A stretch of DNA of 64,000 nucleotides from Pseudomonas petrae (GCF_021728295.1 NZ_JAKJXE010000008.1:62001-126000); one strand, 5' to 3'; positions 21,179-30,330 are shown, counted from the stretch's first letter. Numbers and translations: made by a program. Notes: generated by a model from the letters alone, not told the origin.

Positions 21179-22171
21179 ATGAACATGCGCATGCTCACCC
21201 CCGAACACCTGCGCCTCGAAGCCGGCTTTCCCCTGCGCGTCCAGCCCGGCCAGCCCGGCGTCTCCCTGGCCGCCGAAATCGACGCCCTGCGCAGCCTCGT
21301 TGACCACTCGCTGGAACGCGACGGCGCCATCCTCTTCAGCGGCTTCACTCCCGAAGGCGTCGAAGGCTTCCAGCGGTTTGCCGCCTCCTTCGGCCACCCG
21401 CTGCTCAATTACGAATTCGGCTCCACCCCGCGCAGCCAGGTCGATGGCAAAGGTGTCTACACCTCCACCGAATACCCGGCCCATCGCTCGATCCCGCTGC
21501 ACAACGAACAGGCCTACACCACCGAATGGCCCATGCGCATCTTCTTCTACTGCGCCAAAGCCGCGGTCAGCGGAGGCGAGACGCCGATTGCCGACAGCCG
21601 CCGGGTGTTCCAGCGCATCAGTCCGGCGCTGCGCAAACGCTTTGAAGAAAAGCGCCTGATGTACGTGCGCAACTACGGCAACGGCCTGGACCTGACCTGG
21701 CAACAGGTCTTCAACACCGACCGCCACAGCGACGTCGAAGACTACTGCCGCACCCGTGGCATCCAGTGCGAATGGAACGAGGACGGCGACCTGCGCACCC
21801 GGCAGTTAGTGCAAGGCGTGGCCCAGCATCCGCGCACCAAAGACTGGGTCTGGTTCAACCAGGCGCACCTGTTCCACCTGTCGAACCTGGACGAGGACAT
21901 GCAGGAAATCCTCCTCGACACCGTCGGTGAAGAAGGCCTGCCACGCAACGTCTACTACGGCGACGGCAGCCCGCTGGAGGCCGACGCGCTGGCGGAAATT
22001 CGCGGCGTGCTGAGCGAATGCGAAGTGGTCTTCCCGTGGCAGACCGGCGACGTGCTGATGCTCGACAACATGCTCACGGCGCACTCGCGCAAGCCGTTCA
22101 GCGGGGAACGTAAAGTCGTGGTCGCGATGGCCGAAGGCGTCAGCGGCAACACCCTGCACACCCTTTCCTGA
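21179..22171 (+). CDS. TauD/SyrP-like amino-acid beta-hydroxylase
   Basis: Non-haem Fe(II)/2-oxoglutarate oxygenase of 330 aa. The facial triad is visible as His108-x-Glu110 (LHNEQAY) and distal His302 (AHSRKPF), with Arg311 placed to bind 2-oxoglutarate. HxE instead of HxD is normal for the SyrP branch. In siderophore and lipopeptide loci this family (SyrP, OrbG) beta-hydroxylates carrier-bound aspartate, and some relatives act on histidine. An AGGAG sits about 10 nt before the ATG. Neither serine nor the basic residue of the visible modules is the usual substrate, so its target is probably an Asp (or His) module of the NRPS upstream of the window. Confidence 0.88.
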   Translation: MNMRMLTPEHLRLEAGFPLRVQPGQPGVSLAAEIDALRSLVDHSLERDGAILFSGFTPEGVEGFQRFAASFGHPLLNYEFGSTPRSQVDGKGVYTSTEYPAHRSIPLHNEQAYTTEWPMRIFFYCAKAAVSGGETPIADSRRVFQRISPALRKRFEEKRLMYVRNYGNGLDLTWQQVFNTDRHSDVEDYCRTRGIQCEWNEDGDLRTRQLVQGVAQHPRTKDWVWFNQAHLFHLSNLDEDMQEILLDTVGEEGLPRNVYYGDGSPLEADALAEIRGVLSECEVVFPWQTGDVLMLDNMLTAHSRKPFSGERKVVVAMAEGVSGNTLHTLS

Positions 22172-22182
22172 GTCCGATATTC

Positions 22183-23016
22183 ATGCAGAAAACCAAACTT
22201 GTTTACGTCTTGTCGTTGCGTAACGCCGCGGCGGACAAGGCCGGTCAATACGTCGATTACCACGGCGAGCAGCGCTACATGACCTCGCCGCTGGAGTATC
22301 TGGTCAAGGCGCTCAACGACACCGCCCTTGGCGATCACTACTCTCTGGAAGCGATCATCTACGACGAAAACCCCGAGTCGGCCCGCGACCGCGAGAGCAT
22401 CAAGGACTATGGGTTCAAGCCGGGGCAGGGCGCGCACTGGTTCTACCCGGCGGGCCTGACGGTGCAGGGGCGCAAGGTCGATGACCTGCTGGAAAACGTG
22501 CCGTCGAGCTACCGTGCCTTGCCGTTGGGCGACAGCGCGCGCCCGGCCGGCAAGTCGGATTTCGAGCGACGTCTCGGTGAGCGGCTGCACGCGCTGGGTG
22601 CCGACATCGTGGTGCTGGACGGGTTGCTGGTGATTCTCGATGAGCTGGTGCGGGAAGGGGCTGATTTCCACAGGCGCATCTTCAACGTGCACCCCGGCAT
22701 CACGCGCCTGGAATCGCCTTACGAGCGGCGCGGCGCGTATGCCACCCTCGACGCGCTGTACGGCGCCCGGGGCAAGAAAGTGGTCGACTGGACCACGCGG
22801 GAGATGGTCGACATTCCGGTGGTGAACATGACCGGCGCGTCGTTCCATTACGTCGACACCGGCATCGACTCGGGTGAGGTTGTGTTCGACGTGCTCGACA
22901 CGCCCATCGCGCCGGACGACACCATCCTTGAACTGCGCTGGAACAACTTCAACAACAGCCTTTTTCCGGCGCTGGAGCAGGGGTTGTGGGTGCTGGCGCG
23001 GCAGCAGTCCCATTGA
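22183..23016 (+). CDS. N5-hydroxyornithine formyltransferase-like protein (PvdF family)
   Basis: Formyltransferase-fold protein, 277 aa, about the length of PvdF as I recall it, and similar from the first residues (LVYVLSLRNAAADKAGQ). Catalytic-type residues are Asn168 and His170 (FNVHPG) followed by SPYERRG, and Asp229 in GIDSGEV. PvdF transfers formyl from 10-formyl-tetrahydrofolate to N5-hydroxyornithine, making a hydroxamate iron ligand. The partner hydroxylase (PvdA type) is not in the window and would have to lie upstream or elsewhere. Gap to the hydroxylase is only 11 bp, so the two are co-transcribed. Action on another hydroxylamine substrate is possible. Confidence 0.85.
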   Translation: MQKTKLVYVLSLRNAAADKAGQYVDYHGEQRYMTSPLEYLVKALNDTALGDHYSLEAIIYDENPESARDRESIKDYGFKPGQGAHWFYPAGLTVQGRKVDDLLENVPSSYRALPLGDSARPAGKSDFERRLGERLHALGADIVVLDGLLVILDELVREGADFHRRIFNVHPGITRLESPYERRGAYATLDALYGARGKKVVDWTTREMVDIPVVNMTGASFHYVDTGIDSGEVVFDVLDTPIAPDDTILELRWNNFNNSLFPALEQGLWVLARQQSH

Positions 23017-23058
23017 TCGCGCTCAATTGAACAGGCCGTCGGCGCAGGGAATCACCCC

Positions 23059-23772
23059 ATGATTCCTGCGCTGGCGCCGTTGTTCATTGCCGATTTCGAG
23101 CACTACCGCGACGTGCTCGTGCTGCCCGACGATCCTCTCGAGGGCGTGCCTATGCGCACGTTTCTCACCGGCGACTACCTGGACGATGTTCTGACGCGAT
23201 TTGGCACTGCCTATCCCGACAGCGACCCGCGCGGACTCGCGTCGATCTGGAGCAAGCACTACTTCATCAAACTGATTCCACCGATGGTGGCCGCGTCGCT
23301 GATCCTCAACCAGCGCCTGCCGCTGAGCCTCGATCATCTGCAGCTGATCCTCGACGACGATGGCCTGCCGGCCGGCTTCAAACTGCCTCACTCGGGACAG
23401 CGCTGGATGCCCGCGCCGGCTGATCCTTTCGAGCGTTTCGGTGAATTACTCGACCACCACATCAGGCCATTCATTGAGGCCTTGGCCCGGCATGTGAGCC
23501 TGTCGCCCAAGGTGCTATGGAGCAACGCCGGCAACTATTTCGAGTGGCTGTTGGGCGTCCTCGCAAACGCAATGCCCCATGCGGATGTGAGTCATGGTCA
23601 CCAGCTGCTAAACGCCCTATACCTGCCCGATGGAAGCCGCAACCCTCTGTTTCAACCGGTGCGCTACATCAAGGTCGACCGCCAAGACGAACTGAAGCGC
23701 CAACGCCGCGTGTGCTGCATCCGTTACCGGGTAAACGGCCTCGACTACTGCGGCAATTGCCCGTTGTCCTGA
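23059..23772 (+). CDS. FhuF-like siderophore-iron reductase (2Fe-2S)
   Basis: Protein of 237 aa with the diagnostic FhuF C-terminal cluster: Cys219-Cys220, ten residues, Cys231-x2-Cys234 (CCIRYRVNGLDYCGNCPL), which binds a 2Fe-2S centre. FhuF-type proteins reduce ferric hydroxamate siderophores on the cytoplasmic side to release iron, which fits the hydroxamate suggested by the preceding formyltransferase. It is the last gene of the mbtH operon; a REPIN array begins 16 bp after the stop. In Burkholderia ornibactin loci a similar reductase sits beside mbtH, tauD and pvdF-like genes, from memory. Confidence 0.87.
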   Translation: MIPALAPLFIADFEHYRDVLVLPDDPLEGVPMRTFLTGDYLDDVLTRFGTAYPDSDPRGLASIWSKHYFIKLIPPMVAASLILNQRLPLSLDHLQLILDDDGLPAGFKLPHSGQRWMPAPADPFERFGELLDHHIRPFIEALARHVSLSPKVLWSNAGNYFEWLLGVLANAMPHADVSHGHQLLNALYLPDGSRNPLFQPVRYIKVDRQDELKRQRRVCCIRYRVNGLDYCGNCPLS

Positions 23773-23787
23773 CTGCCCGCTCACAGT

Positions 23788-24380
23788 GTAGGACCGGCTT
23801 CAGCCGGGAAAGCGTCGGTCTTCACACCGCAAAAGTGAGGGTGATACCACTGGCCTCTTCCCGGCTAAAGCCGGTCCCACGGGAGGAATGCGTACAGTCA
23901 GTGGCACCGCGTACAGATAGTGGGACCGGCTTCAGCCGGGAAGGCGTCAGTCGCCACACCGCAAAGTTGAGGCTGTGACCACTGGCCTCTTCCCGGCTAA
24001 AGCCGGTCCTACTAAGGCGTCGCGTACACCGATTGGGACTAGCTGAAACCAGATATTAGGACCGGCTTCAGCCGGGAAAGCGCCAGTCGTCACACCGCAA
24101 AAGTGAGGGTGCTGCCACTGGCCTCTTCCCGGCTAAAGCCGGTCCCACTAGAGCATCGCGTGCAGCCAGTGGGACCGGGTGGAACCGCGATTTGTAGGAC
24201 CGGCTTTAGCCGGGAAAGCGCCAGTCGTCACACCGCAAAAGTGAGGGTGTCGCAACTGGCCTCTTCCCGGCTAAAGCCGGTCTCACAAAGGCATTGCGCA
24301 CACCGATTGGGACTGGGTGGAACCGCGATTTGTAGGACCGGCTTCAGCCGGGAAGGCGTCGGTCTTCACGCCGCAAAAAC
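23788..24380. repeat. Tandem REPIN array, 4 full units and one half unit
   Basis: Units begin at 23788, 23920, 24056, 24194 and 24332 (spacing 132, 136, 138, 138). Each is a REP of the GGACCGGCTTCAGCC class, a spacer with CACACCGCAAAAGTGAGG or close to it, then an inverted REP. The last unit keeps only its left half and stops at the fucP stop codon. It fills the whole gap between the FhuF-like gene and fucP. Confidence 0.92.
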
Positions 24381-24384
24381 GAGA

Positions 24385-25617
24385 TCACGCCCCCCGCCCG
24401 CGCAACCCATTACGCCCATAAAACGCCACCACCACAAAACACCCCAGCGGCAGCAGGTACGCCAGCGCTGTGGAGAAGTGATCCGCCACCAGTCCCATGA
24501 AATACGGCATCAGCGCGCCGCCGACGATGGCCATGATCAGGAACGAGCTGCCGCGTTTGGTGTGCGGGCCGAGGTTTTTTACGCCCATGGCGAAGATGGT
24601 CGGGAACATGATCGACATGAAGAAGAACACCGCGACCAGCGCCACCACCGACACGCTTTCCACGCCGCTGACCACCACCGCGCACAGCACAACGTTGATC
24701 CACGCGTAAACCATCAACAACCGCTGCGCCGGAATGCGACCCATCAACCAAGTGCTGAAGAAGCGTCCGCACATGAAGCAGATCATCGCCACCGACAGCA
24801 AATAGGCGGCGGTCTGGCTGGTCATGCTCGCCCAGTGTTCAGTCACGTAATTGATGAAAAACGCGCCCACGCCGACCTGCGCCGCCACGTAGAAAAACTG
24901 CGTGACCACGCCGCCGACGAATTCCCGGTGCTGCCAGAGGGTCTTGTTGTTGTGGCGTTGAATGCTCGATTCCTGCTCGCGCAAATCGGGCATTGGCGTG
25001 CGCGCAAACAGCGCCGCCACCAGCAGGACGATCACCGCGATGACCACATAGGTGGTTTGCAGCGAGCTGTTGTCGCTGCCGGCGTTGCTGCCGCCGAAGA
25101 ACAACGCGCCCCCCAGCAGCGGCCCGACGAACTGGCCGAGGCCGTTGAACGACTGCGCCAGGTTGAGCCGCCGCTCCGCATCTTTCGGATCGCCCAGCAC
25201 GGTGGCGTAGGGATTGGCGGCCGTCTCCAGACAGCCCAGCCCCAGGGCGATGACGAACAGCGCAAACAGGAAAAACGGGAAGCTCGCCGCGTTGGCCGCC
25301 GGCATGAATAACAGCGCGCCGGCGGCGTACAGGCACAGGCCCAGCAGAATCCCGGCCTTGTAGCCGAAGCGGTCCATCAACAATCCGGCGGGCAGGGCGA
25401 TGATGAAGTATGCGCCGAAGTACGCGGCTTGCAGCAGCCCGGACTGGGCCTTGCTGACGTGCAGTGTTTCCTGAAAATGCTTGTTCAGCACATCAAGCAG
25501 CCCGTACGACAGGCCCCAGAGGAAAAACAGGCTGGTCACCAGCATCAACGCCACCCGCACCGACGGCGCAGCGTGCCGGTACGCTGGTGCCTGGACTTTG
25601 CTGTGTTTGGTCAACAT
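24385..25617 (-). CDS. fucP: L-fucose:H+ symporter (FucP family MFS)
   Basis: Inner-membrane sugar permease, 410 aa, with about 12 predicted membrane segments. The FucP/glucose-galactose transporter features are visible: SLFFLWGLSYGLLDVLNKHFQETL in the first helix, then LPAGLLMDRFGYKAGI, and CLETAANPYATVLGD in the fourth/fifth helix region. The start has a strong AAGGAG. It is the last gene of the minus-strand fucose cluster, separated from the mutarotase gene by a REPIN. The enzymes beside it make L-fucose the likeliest substrate; D-arabinose or L-galactose could also be carried. Confidence 0.88.
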   Translation of the reverse strand: MLTKHSKVQAPAYRHAAPSVRVALMLVTSLFFLWGLSYGLLDVLNKHFQETLHVSKAQSGLLQAAYFGAYFIIALPAGLLMDRFGYKAGILLGLCLYAAGALLFMPAANAASFPFFLFALFVIALGLGCLETAANPYATVLGDPKDAERRLNLAQSFNGLGQFVGPLLGGALFFGGSNAGSDNSSLQTTYVVIAVIVLLVAALFARTPMPDLREQESSIQRHNNKTLWQHREFVGGVVTQFFYVAAQVGVGAFFINYVTEHWASMTSQTAAYLLSVAMICFMCGRFFSTWLMGRIPAQRLLMVYAWINVVLCAVVVSGVESVSVVALVAVFFFMSIMFPTIFAMGVKNLGPHTKRGSSFLIMAIVGGALMPYFMGLVADHFSTALAYLLPLGCFVVVAFYGRNGLRGRGA

Positions 25618-25704
25618 AACGCTCTCCTTTTTGTTGTTGTTGAAGCGTGCTGCGTGATGAAGCGGATGTTTGGTTAACGCCGGGATCGCATCACTTCACG
25701 GACC

Positions 25705-25793
25705 TGTAGGAGCGCGCTTGCCCGCGATTGCGATACGTCAGCCGCCAGTGATGTTGAATGTGCCGGCACAATCGCGGGCAAGCGCGCTCCTAC
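25705..25793. repeat. REPIN, GCGCTTGCCCGCG class
   Basis: Inverted pair of TGTAGGAGCGCGCTTGCCCG-type REPs between the mutarotase and fucP genes; both halves are intact. Confidence 0.85.
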
Positions 25794-25805
25794 CATTGAA
25801 GCGCT

Positions 25806-26168
25806 TCAAGGCGGCTGATCCGACAGGCTGAAAATCCGCGCCATCGGCTGCCATTTATTCCCCGGCTCGGTCCACGGCGTCGGCTTCTGAAACCGCCACA
25901 TCAGCGCCTCCCATTCCTGCACCTTGGGATGGGCCGCCGACGCCTGATCCATCGCGTCGGCGCTAAAGCCGGGGGCCGTGTCCATGACCATGAACAGCCG
26001 CGTGCCCAGCCGCCAGATCTGCATGTCCAGCACGCCCTGGCCGCGCAGGTGTGCGGCAATCTCCGGCCAGATGCGCCGATGCAACTGCTCATACTCGGCG
26101 ATCAGACTTTCGTCATCGGCAAGGTCCAGCGCCAGACAGAACCGCTGCGCGCGTGTCTCAGTGCTCAT
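25806..26168 (-). CDS. L-rhamnose/L-fucose mutarotase family protein
   Basis: Small cytoplasmic protein, 120 aa, of the RhaM family (DUF718), which interconverts alpha and beta anomers of 6-deoxyhexoses. Family features: the early HRRIWPEIAAHLRGQG segment with its conserved His, RLFMVMD in the middle strand, and MWRFQKPTPW near the end. Its ATG overlaps the upstream SDR stop (ATGA), so it is translated with the dehydrogenase. In this cluster the natural substrate is most likely L-fucose, whose dehydrogenase uses one anomer. Family membership is clear; the exact sugar is inferred from neighbours. Confidence 0.85.
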   Translation of the reverse strand: MSTETRAQRFCLALDLADDESLIAEYEQLHRRIWPEIAAHLRGQGVLDMQIWRLGTRLFMVMDTAPGFSADAMDQASAAHPKVQEWEALMWRFQKPTPWTEPGNKWQPMARIFSLSDQPP

Positions 26169-26941
26169 GTCAGAGCCCGGTCAAGATGCGTATAGCCGCC
26201 GTCCACCACCAGCCATTGCCCGGTGGTGTGGGACGCTCGCGGGGACAGCAGAAACAGCACACTGTCGGCAATCTCCGTCGGCGTGGTCATGCGCTGGCCG
26301 AGGGGGATTTTCTTGACGATCTTTGCCAGCTTCGCGTCAGGGTCGTCGAAACCGGCAATCCAGCGTTCGTACAGCGGCGTCATGACTTCGGCCGGGATCA
26401 CCGCGTTCACCCTCACGCCATCGCTCAGCAAAGACGCGGCCCATTCCCGGGTCAGCGACAGTTGCGCGCCTTTTGACGCGGTGTACCCGCTGGTGCCGCC
26501 CTGGCCGGTGAGGGCGGTTTTCGAACCGATATTGACGATGGCACCCTTGCTGGCCTTCAGCGCGTCGACGCAGAAATGCGCCATGACGTAGTAGTGAATG
26601 AGGTTTTTTTCCAGCGACTCGATGAACGCGCTGCGACCGGCCTCCAGCCCGACGTTGTCATTGACCCCGGCGTTGTTGACCAGCCCGTCGATGCGACCGA
26701 AACGCTCCAGCACCTTGCTCACCGCCGCCGCGCAAGCGGCCTCGTCGCGCAGCTCGACCTGGACGAACAGGGTCTGCGGCTGGCGCCTGTCCAGTTCCGC
26801 CGCGAGTTCGGCGGGCAGCGGCTGATTGGCGAAGATCACCGGGATTGCGCCTTCTTCGGCCAGCCCCAGCGAGATGGCTGCGCCAATCCCCGAGCCGCCG
26901 CCGGTGACGATGATGACCTTGTCTTGCAGGTGCAGATTCAT
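26165..26941 (-). CDS. SDR L-fucose dehydrogenase
   Basis: NAD(P)-dependent short-chain dehydrogenase, 258 aa, expected to oxidise L-fucose to L-fucono-1,5-lactone. Rossmann motif TGGGSGIG at 13-20, NNAG at 89-92, catalytic Ser140, Tyr153 and Lys157. The C-terminal SHTTGQWLVVDGGYTHLDR resembles annotated sugar dehydrogenases of fucose clusters. It overlaps both neighbours by ATGA junctions: upstream the lactonase, downstream the mutarotase. It could be the keto-deoxyfuconate dehydrogenase instead, but the SDR at 30432-31172 resembles that enzyme better. Confidence 0.8.
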   Translation of the reverse strand: MNLHLQDKVIIVTGGGSGIGAAISLGLAEEGAIPVIFANQPLPAELAAELDRRQPQTLFVQVELRDEAACAAAVSKVLERFGRIDGLVNNAGVNDNVGLEAGRSAFIESLEKNLIHYYVMAHFCVDALKASKGAIVNIGSKTALTGQGGTSGYTASKGAQLSLTREWAASLLSDGVRVNAVIPAEVMTPLYERWIAGFDDPDAKLAKIVKKIPLGQRMTTPTEIADSVLFLLSPRASHTTGQWLVVDGGYTHLDRALT

Positions 26942-27819
26942 GGGCAGTTTCCTTGCAGGCCGTAAAGGCGAATGGCGGTGCCGCCGCGCAGCGCGTTTTG
27001 CTCATCGACGGAGAGCGAGCTGATGGCGGTTTCGAACAATTGGTGCACGTCGCTGTAATTGCCCGCCACCAGACAGACAGGCCAGTCGGAGCCGAACATC
27101 AGTCGTTGCGGCCCGAACAATTCCAGCGCCAGATAGAAATACGGCAGCAGCTCCACCGGTCGCCAGCGCTGCCAGTCGGCTTGGGTAATCAGCCCGGAGA
27201 GCTTGCAGGCGACATGGGGCAGGGCGGCCAGCGGGGCAAGACGATCGGCCCAGGCGACGGGGTCTTCCCGGGACAGATCGGGTTTGCCGAGGTGATCGAG
27301 GACCAGGTGATGCCGGTCGTGGCGTTGGCAGAAGTCGGTGGCGGCGTGCAGGTCTTTGTCTTTTATCAGCACGTCGTACGCCAGTCCCCGGGCTTGTACT
27401 TGCCCCATGCCACGGGCGAAGGCCGGGTCGTGGAGGAACAGCGACGGTGCCGGTTCGTCCTGGACCAGGTGACGGAGGCCGACCAGTTTTGCCGCGTCGG
27501 CCCAGCGCGAGAGTTGCGCGTCGAGGTCATCCGCGCGCAGGTCCGCCCAGCCGACCACGCCGAAGATCCACGGATGCTCGGCGGCGTGGGTCAGCAGTGC
27601 GTCCGTTTCGTCGACACTGTGCCGTGCCTGCACCGCGACGCAGCCATCGATGCCCTGCTGATCGAGCAGCGGTTTCAAATCGTCCGGTAGAAAATCCCGT
27701 CGTAACGCCCCATGGCGCGGGTCGATCCACGGGTAGTCCTGCGCGGTGTAAGTCCAGAAATGCTGATGGGCATCCACCCGCAAGGGCAGTGCCGGAACGC
27801 TTGAGTGTCGGGACGACAT
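26938..27819 (-). CDS. L-fucono-1,5-lactonase (amidohydrolase family)
   Basis: Metal-dependent amidohydrolase of the COG3618 type, 293 aa, that opens L-fuconolactone to L-fuconate. Metal-ligand signatures: His18-x-His20 in DAHQHFW, the later LDHLGKPD segment, and GSDWPV with the conserved Asp near the C-terminus. A GGAG lies about 10 nt before the ATG. The stop overlaps the fucose dehydrogenase start, so lactone production and opening are coupled. Related lactonases act on rhamnonolactone or galactonolactone; context favours fucose. Confidence 0.83.
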   Translation of the reverse strand: MSSRHSSVPALPLRVDAHQHFWTYTAQDYPWIDPRHGALRRDFLPDDLKPLLDQQGIDGCVAVQARHSVDETDALLTHAAEHPWIFGVVGWADLRADDLDAQLSRWADAAKLVGLRHLVQDEPAPSLFLHDPAFARGMGQVQARGLAYDVLIKDKDLHAATDFCQRHDRHHLVLDHLGKPDLSREDPVAWADRLAPLAALPHVACKLSGLITQADWQRWRPVELLPYFYLALELFGPQRLMFGSDWPVCLVAGNYSDVHQLFETAISSLSVDEQNALRGGTAIRLYGLQGNCP

Positions 27820-27874
27820 TGTTGTTGTACTCCGTCCGTTTCATGCCTGATGCAATCTCTACGGCGCGCGCATC

Positions 27875-27963
27875 TGTAGGAGCCGGCTTGCTGGCGAATC
27901 AGATGGGCCAGGCGACTCAGCAGCGTCTGAACGGACGCATTCGCGGGCAAGCGCGCTCCTACA
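27875..27963. repeat. Hybrid REPIN between dehydratase and lactonase genes
   Basis: Left half is the GCCGGCTTGCTGGCG class and right half the CGCGGGCAAGCGCG class, so two REP families form one inverted pair. It separates the dehydratase gene from the lactonase gene within the cluster. Confidence 0.82.
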
Positions 27964-27980
27964 AGGGTCCGGCGGTGTGT

Positions 27981-29258
27981 TCAGCCCTTGTACGCGTACT
28001 GCTCGCGCGAAGCGGCCTTCATCTGAATCGAGAACCCCGGCGCGGTCGGCGGCAAGTACGCCGCATCGCGAATCACACAAGGGTCTTCGAAGTGTTCGTG
28101 CAGGTGATCGACGAACTCCACCACCCGCCCTTCATGGGTGCCGGCGATGCACAGGAAGTCGATCATCGACAGGTGCTGCACGTACTCGCACAGCCCGACG
28201 CCGCCGGCATGGGGGCAGACCGGCAGCTGGTATTTGGCGGCCATCAGCATCACCGCCAACACCTCGTTGACCCCGCCGAGGCGGCAGGCGTCGATCTGCA
28301 CCACATCGATGGCGCCGCGCATGATCAGCTGTTTGAAGACGATGCGGTTCTGGCACATTTCGCCGGTCGCCACTTTGACCGGGTGCACGCCCAGACGAAT
28401 CGTGCGATGGCCCTCGACGTCGTCGGGGCTGGTCGGTTCTTCGATGAACCACGGTTTGGCGAACGCCAGCTCGCGGACCCAGTCGATGGCCTCGCCGACC
28501 TCCCAGACCTGATTGGCGTCGATCATCAAATGGCGATCCGGCCCCAGCACTTCCCGGGCGATGCGCACGCGGCGGATGTCGTCCTGCAGGTCGCGGCCGA
28601 CCTTCAGTTTGATGTGGGAAAAGCCGCCATCGACCGCTTCCTGACACAGCCGGCGCAGCTTGTCGTCCGGGTAACCCAGCCAGCCCGCCGACGTGGTGTA
28701 GCAGGGGTAACCCTCGGCCAGCAGCGCTTGCAGCCGTTCTGCTTTGCCCTCGGCGCGCTCGGTCAGCAGCGTCAGGGCTTCGTCCGGCGTGAGGCAGTCG
28801 GTGATGTAGCGAAAATCGATGCAGCGCACCAGTTGCTCCGGGGTCATTTCCGCCACCAGTTGCCACACCGGCTTGCCCTCGGACTTGGCCCACAGGTCCC
28901 AGGTGGCATTGACCACGGCGCCGGTCGCCAGGTGAATCGCGCCCTTGTCCGGGCCGATCCAGCGCAACTGGCTGTCGCTGGTGACGTGGCGCCAGAAACG
29001 GCCCATGTCTTCGGCGATCCACTCCAGCTTCAAGCCGACCATCACGCCCGCCAGGGCCTTGATCGCGGCGCAGCAGATCTCGTTGCCTCGGCCGATGGTG
29101 AACGTCAGGCCGTGGCCCTGAAGGGTGGGGTGATCGGTTTCGAGAATGACGTAGGCCGCCGAGTAATCGGGGTCCGGGTTCATCGCGTCGGAGCCGTCGA
29201 GCAATTGCGACGTGGGGAAACGAATGTCTTCAACGCGCAAGGCGGTGATGGTGGTCAT
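27981..29258 (-). CDS. L-fuconate dehydratase (enolase superfamily)
   Basis: Enolase-superfamily acid-sugar dehydratase, 425 aa, giving 2-keto-3-deoxy-L-fuconate. Catalytic positions visible: Lys217-x-Lys219 (HIKLKVGRD), metal ligands Asp248 (MIDAN), Glu274 (FIEEP) and Glu300 (ATGE), and general acid/base His350 (CPHAGG). The ATG at 29258 has AAAGGGA about 8 nt upstream; a further in-frame ATG at 29276 is less well placed, and the longer frame into the next gene is spurious. Galactarate or rhamnonate dehydratases are the main alternatives, but lactonase, SDR and hydrolase neighbours fit fuconate. Confidence 0.87.
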   Translation of the reverse strand: MTTITALRVEDIRFPTSQLLDGSDAMNPDPDYSAAYVILETDHPTLQGHGLTFTIGRGNEICCAAIKALAGVMVGLKLEWIAEDMGRFWRHVTSDSQLRWIGPDKGAIHLATGAVVNATWDLWAKSEGKPVWQLVAEMTPEQLVRCIDFRYITDCLTPDEALTLLTERAEGKAERLQALLAEGYPCYTTSAGWLGYPDDKLRRLCQEAVDGGFSHIKLKVGRDLQDDIRRVRIAREVLGPDRHLMIDANQVWEVGEAIDWVRELAFAKPWFIEEPTSPDDVEGHRTIRLGVHPVKVATGEMCQNRIVFKQLIMRGAIDVVQIDACRLGGVNEVLAVMLMAAKYQLPVCPHAGGVGLCEYVQHLSMIDFLCIAGTHEGRVVEFVDHLHEHFEDPCVIRDAAYLPPTAPGFSIQMKAASREQYAYKG

Positions 29259-29358
29259 GGCGGGTCCCTTTGGCATGGTTATGGGCAGCGCGCTTGCTTG
29301 GGAATTCGGGAGAAACTGTCTGCTTGGCACCCCATGGATCTCAAACGGATGAAACCCT

Positions 29359-29465
29359 TGTAGGAGTGAGCTTGCTCGCGAGGCTTCTCTGCGGCCGATG
29401 AAGATGCAGAGAACGTACTGGCCTCTTCGCGAGCAAGGTGGAGCGCCACCCCGGTCACTCCTACA
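29359..29465. repeat. REPIN, GAGCTTGCTCGCG class, with altered right half
   Basis: Inverted REP pair between the hydrolase and dehydratase genes. The right half is interrupted by about 17 bases (GGTGGAGCGCCACCCCG) that form their own small hairpin. Confidence 0.75.
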
Positions 29466-29467
29466 GG

Positions 29468-30313
29468 TCAGGCGTCGACGGTCAGTTGCTGCTGTTCGCC
29501 CAACCCTTCGATGCCCAGACGCATGGTCTGGCCGGCGCGCAGGAACACCGGCTCCGGCTTGATGCCCAGGCCCACGCCCGGCGGCGTGCCGGTGGAAATC
29601 ACGTCGCCCGGTTGCAGGCTCATGAACTGGCTCAGGTAGCTCACCAGCGTGGGGATCTGGAAAATCATCGTCCGTGTATTGCCGTTCTGATAGCGCTTGC
29701 CGTCGACTTCCAGCCATAGGTTGAGCTGATGGGGGTCGGCGATTTCATCGCGGGTCACCAGCCACGGACCGATCGGGCCGAAGGTGTCGCAACCCTTGCC
29801 CTTGTCCCAGGTGCCGCCGCGTTCGATCTGGAATTCACGCTCGGACACGTCGTTGATCACGCAATAACCCGCCACGTGCTCCAGCGCATCGGCTTCGTCG
29901 ATGTACCGACCGCCCTTGCCAATGACCACGCCCAGCTCGACTTCCCAGTCGGTCTTCTTCGAGTTGCGCGGGATTTCCACGTTGTCGTTGGGCCCGACGA
30001 TGGCGCTGGTCCACTTGTTGAAAATGATCGGCTCTTTCGGGATATCCGCGCCGGTTTCAGCAGCGTGGTCGGCGTAGTTCAGGCCGATGCAGATGAACTT
30101 GCCGATCTTGCCCACGCACGGGCCGAGGCGCGGATTGCCCTCAACCAGCGGCAGGCTGTTGACGTCCTGGGACTGCAAGTGCGCGATGCTTTCCGGACTC
30201 AGCGCGCTGCCCGACAGGTCGCCGATGAGATCGGTCAGATCGCGAATGCGGCCGTCGCTGTCCAGCAGGCCTGGGCGTTCTTGACCGGGTTCGCCGTAAC
30301 GCAGCAATTTCAT
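29468..30313 (-). CDS. 2,4-diketo-3-deoxy-L-fuconate hydrolase (FAH family)
   Basis: Fumarylacetoacetate-hydrolase-family enzyme, 281 aa, that cleaves the diketo acid to pyruvate and L-lactate. Motifs: the family loop KFICIGLNYADHAAE, metal-binding WEVELGVVIGK, and STGTPPGVG. A good AGGA site precedes the ATG. With the SDR upstream it forms the oxidative hydrolytic end of a non-phosphorylating fucose route, explaining why the cluster has no aldolase. Other FAH enzymes act on aromatic catabolites, but no such genes are nearby. Confidence 0.84.
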   Translation of the reverse strand: MKLLRYGEPGQERPGLLDSDGRIRDLTDLIGDLSGSALSPESIAHLQSQDVNSLPLVEGNPRLGPCVGKIGKFICIGLNYADHAAETGADIPKEPIIFNKWTSAIVGPNDNVEIPRNSKKTDWEVELGVVIGKGGRYIDEADALEHVAGYCVINDVSEREFQIERGGTWDKGKGCDTFGPIGPWLVTRDEIADPHQLNLWLEVDGKRYQNGNTRTMIFQIPTLVSYLSQFMSLQPGDVISTGTPPGVGLGIKPEPVFLRAGQTMRLGIEGLGEQQQLTVDA

Positions 30314-30330
30314 GGGGTGTCCTCTGCAGG

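Noticed and set aside
23788..24380. Possible CRISPR array
   Set aside because: The repeat unit is a palindromic REPIN of about 93 bp with short, related spacers, and no cas gene is present.
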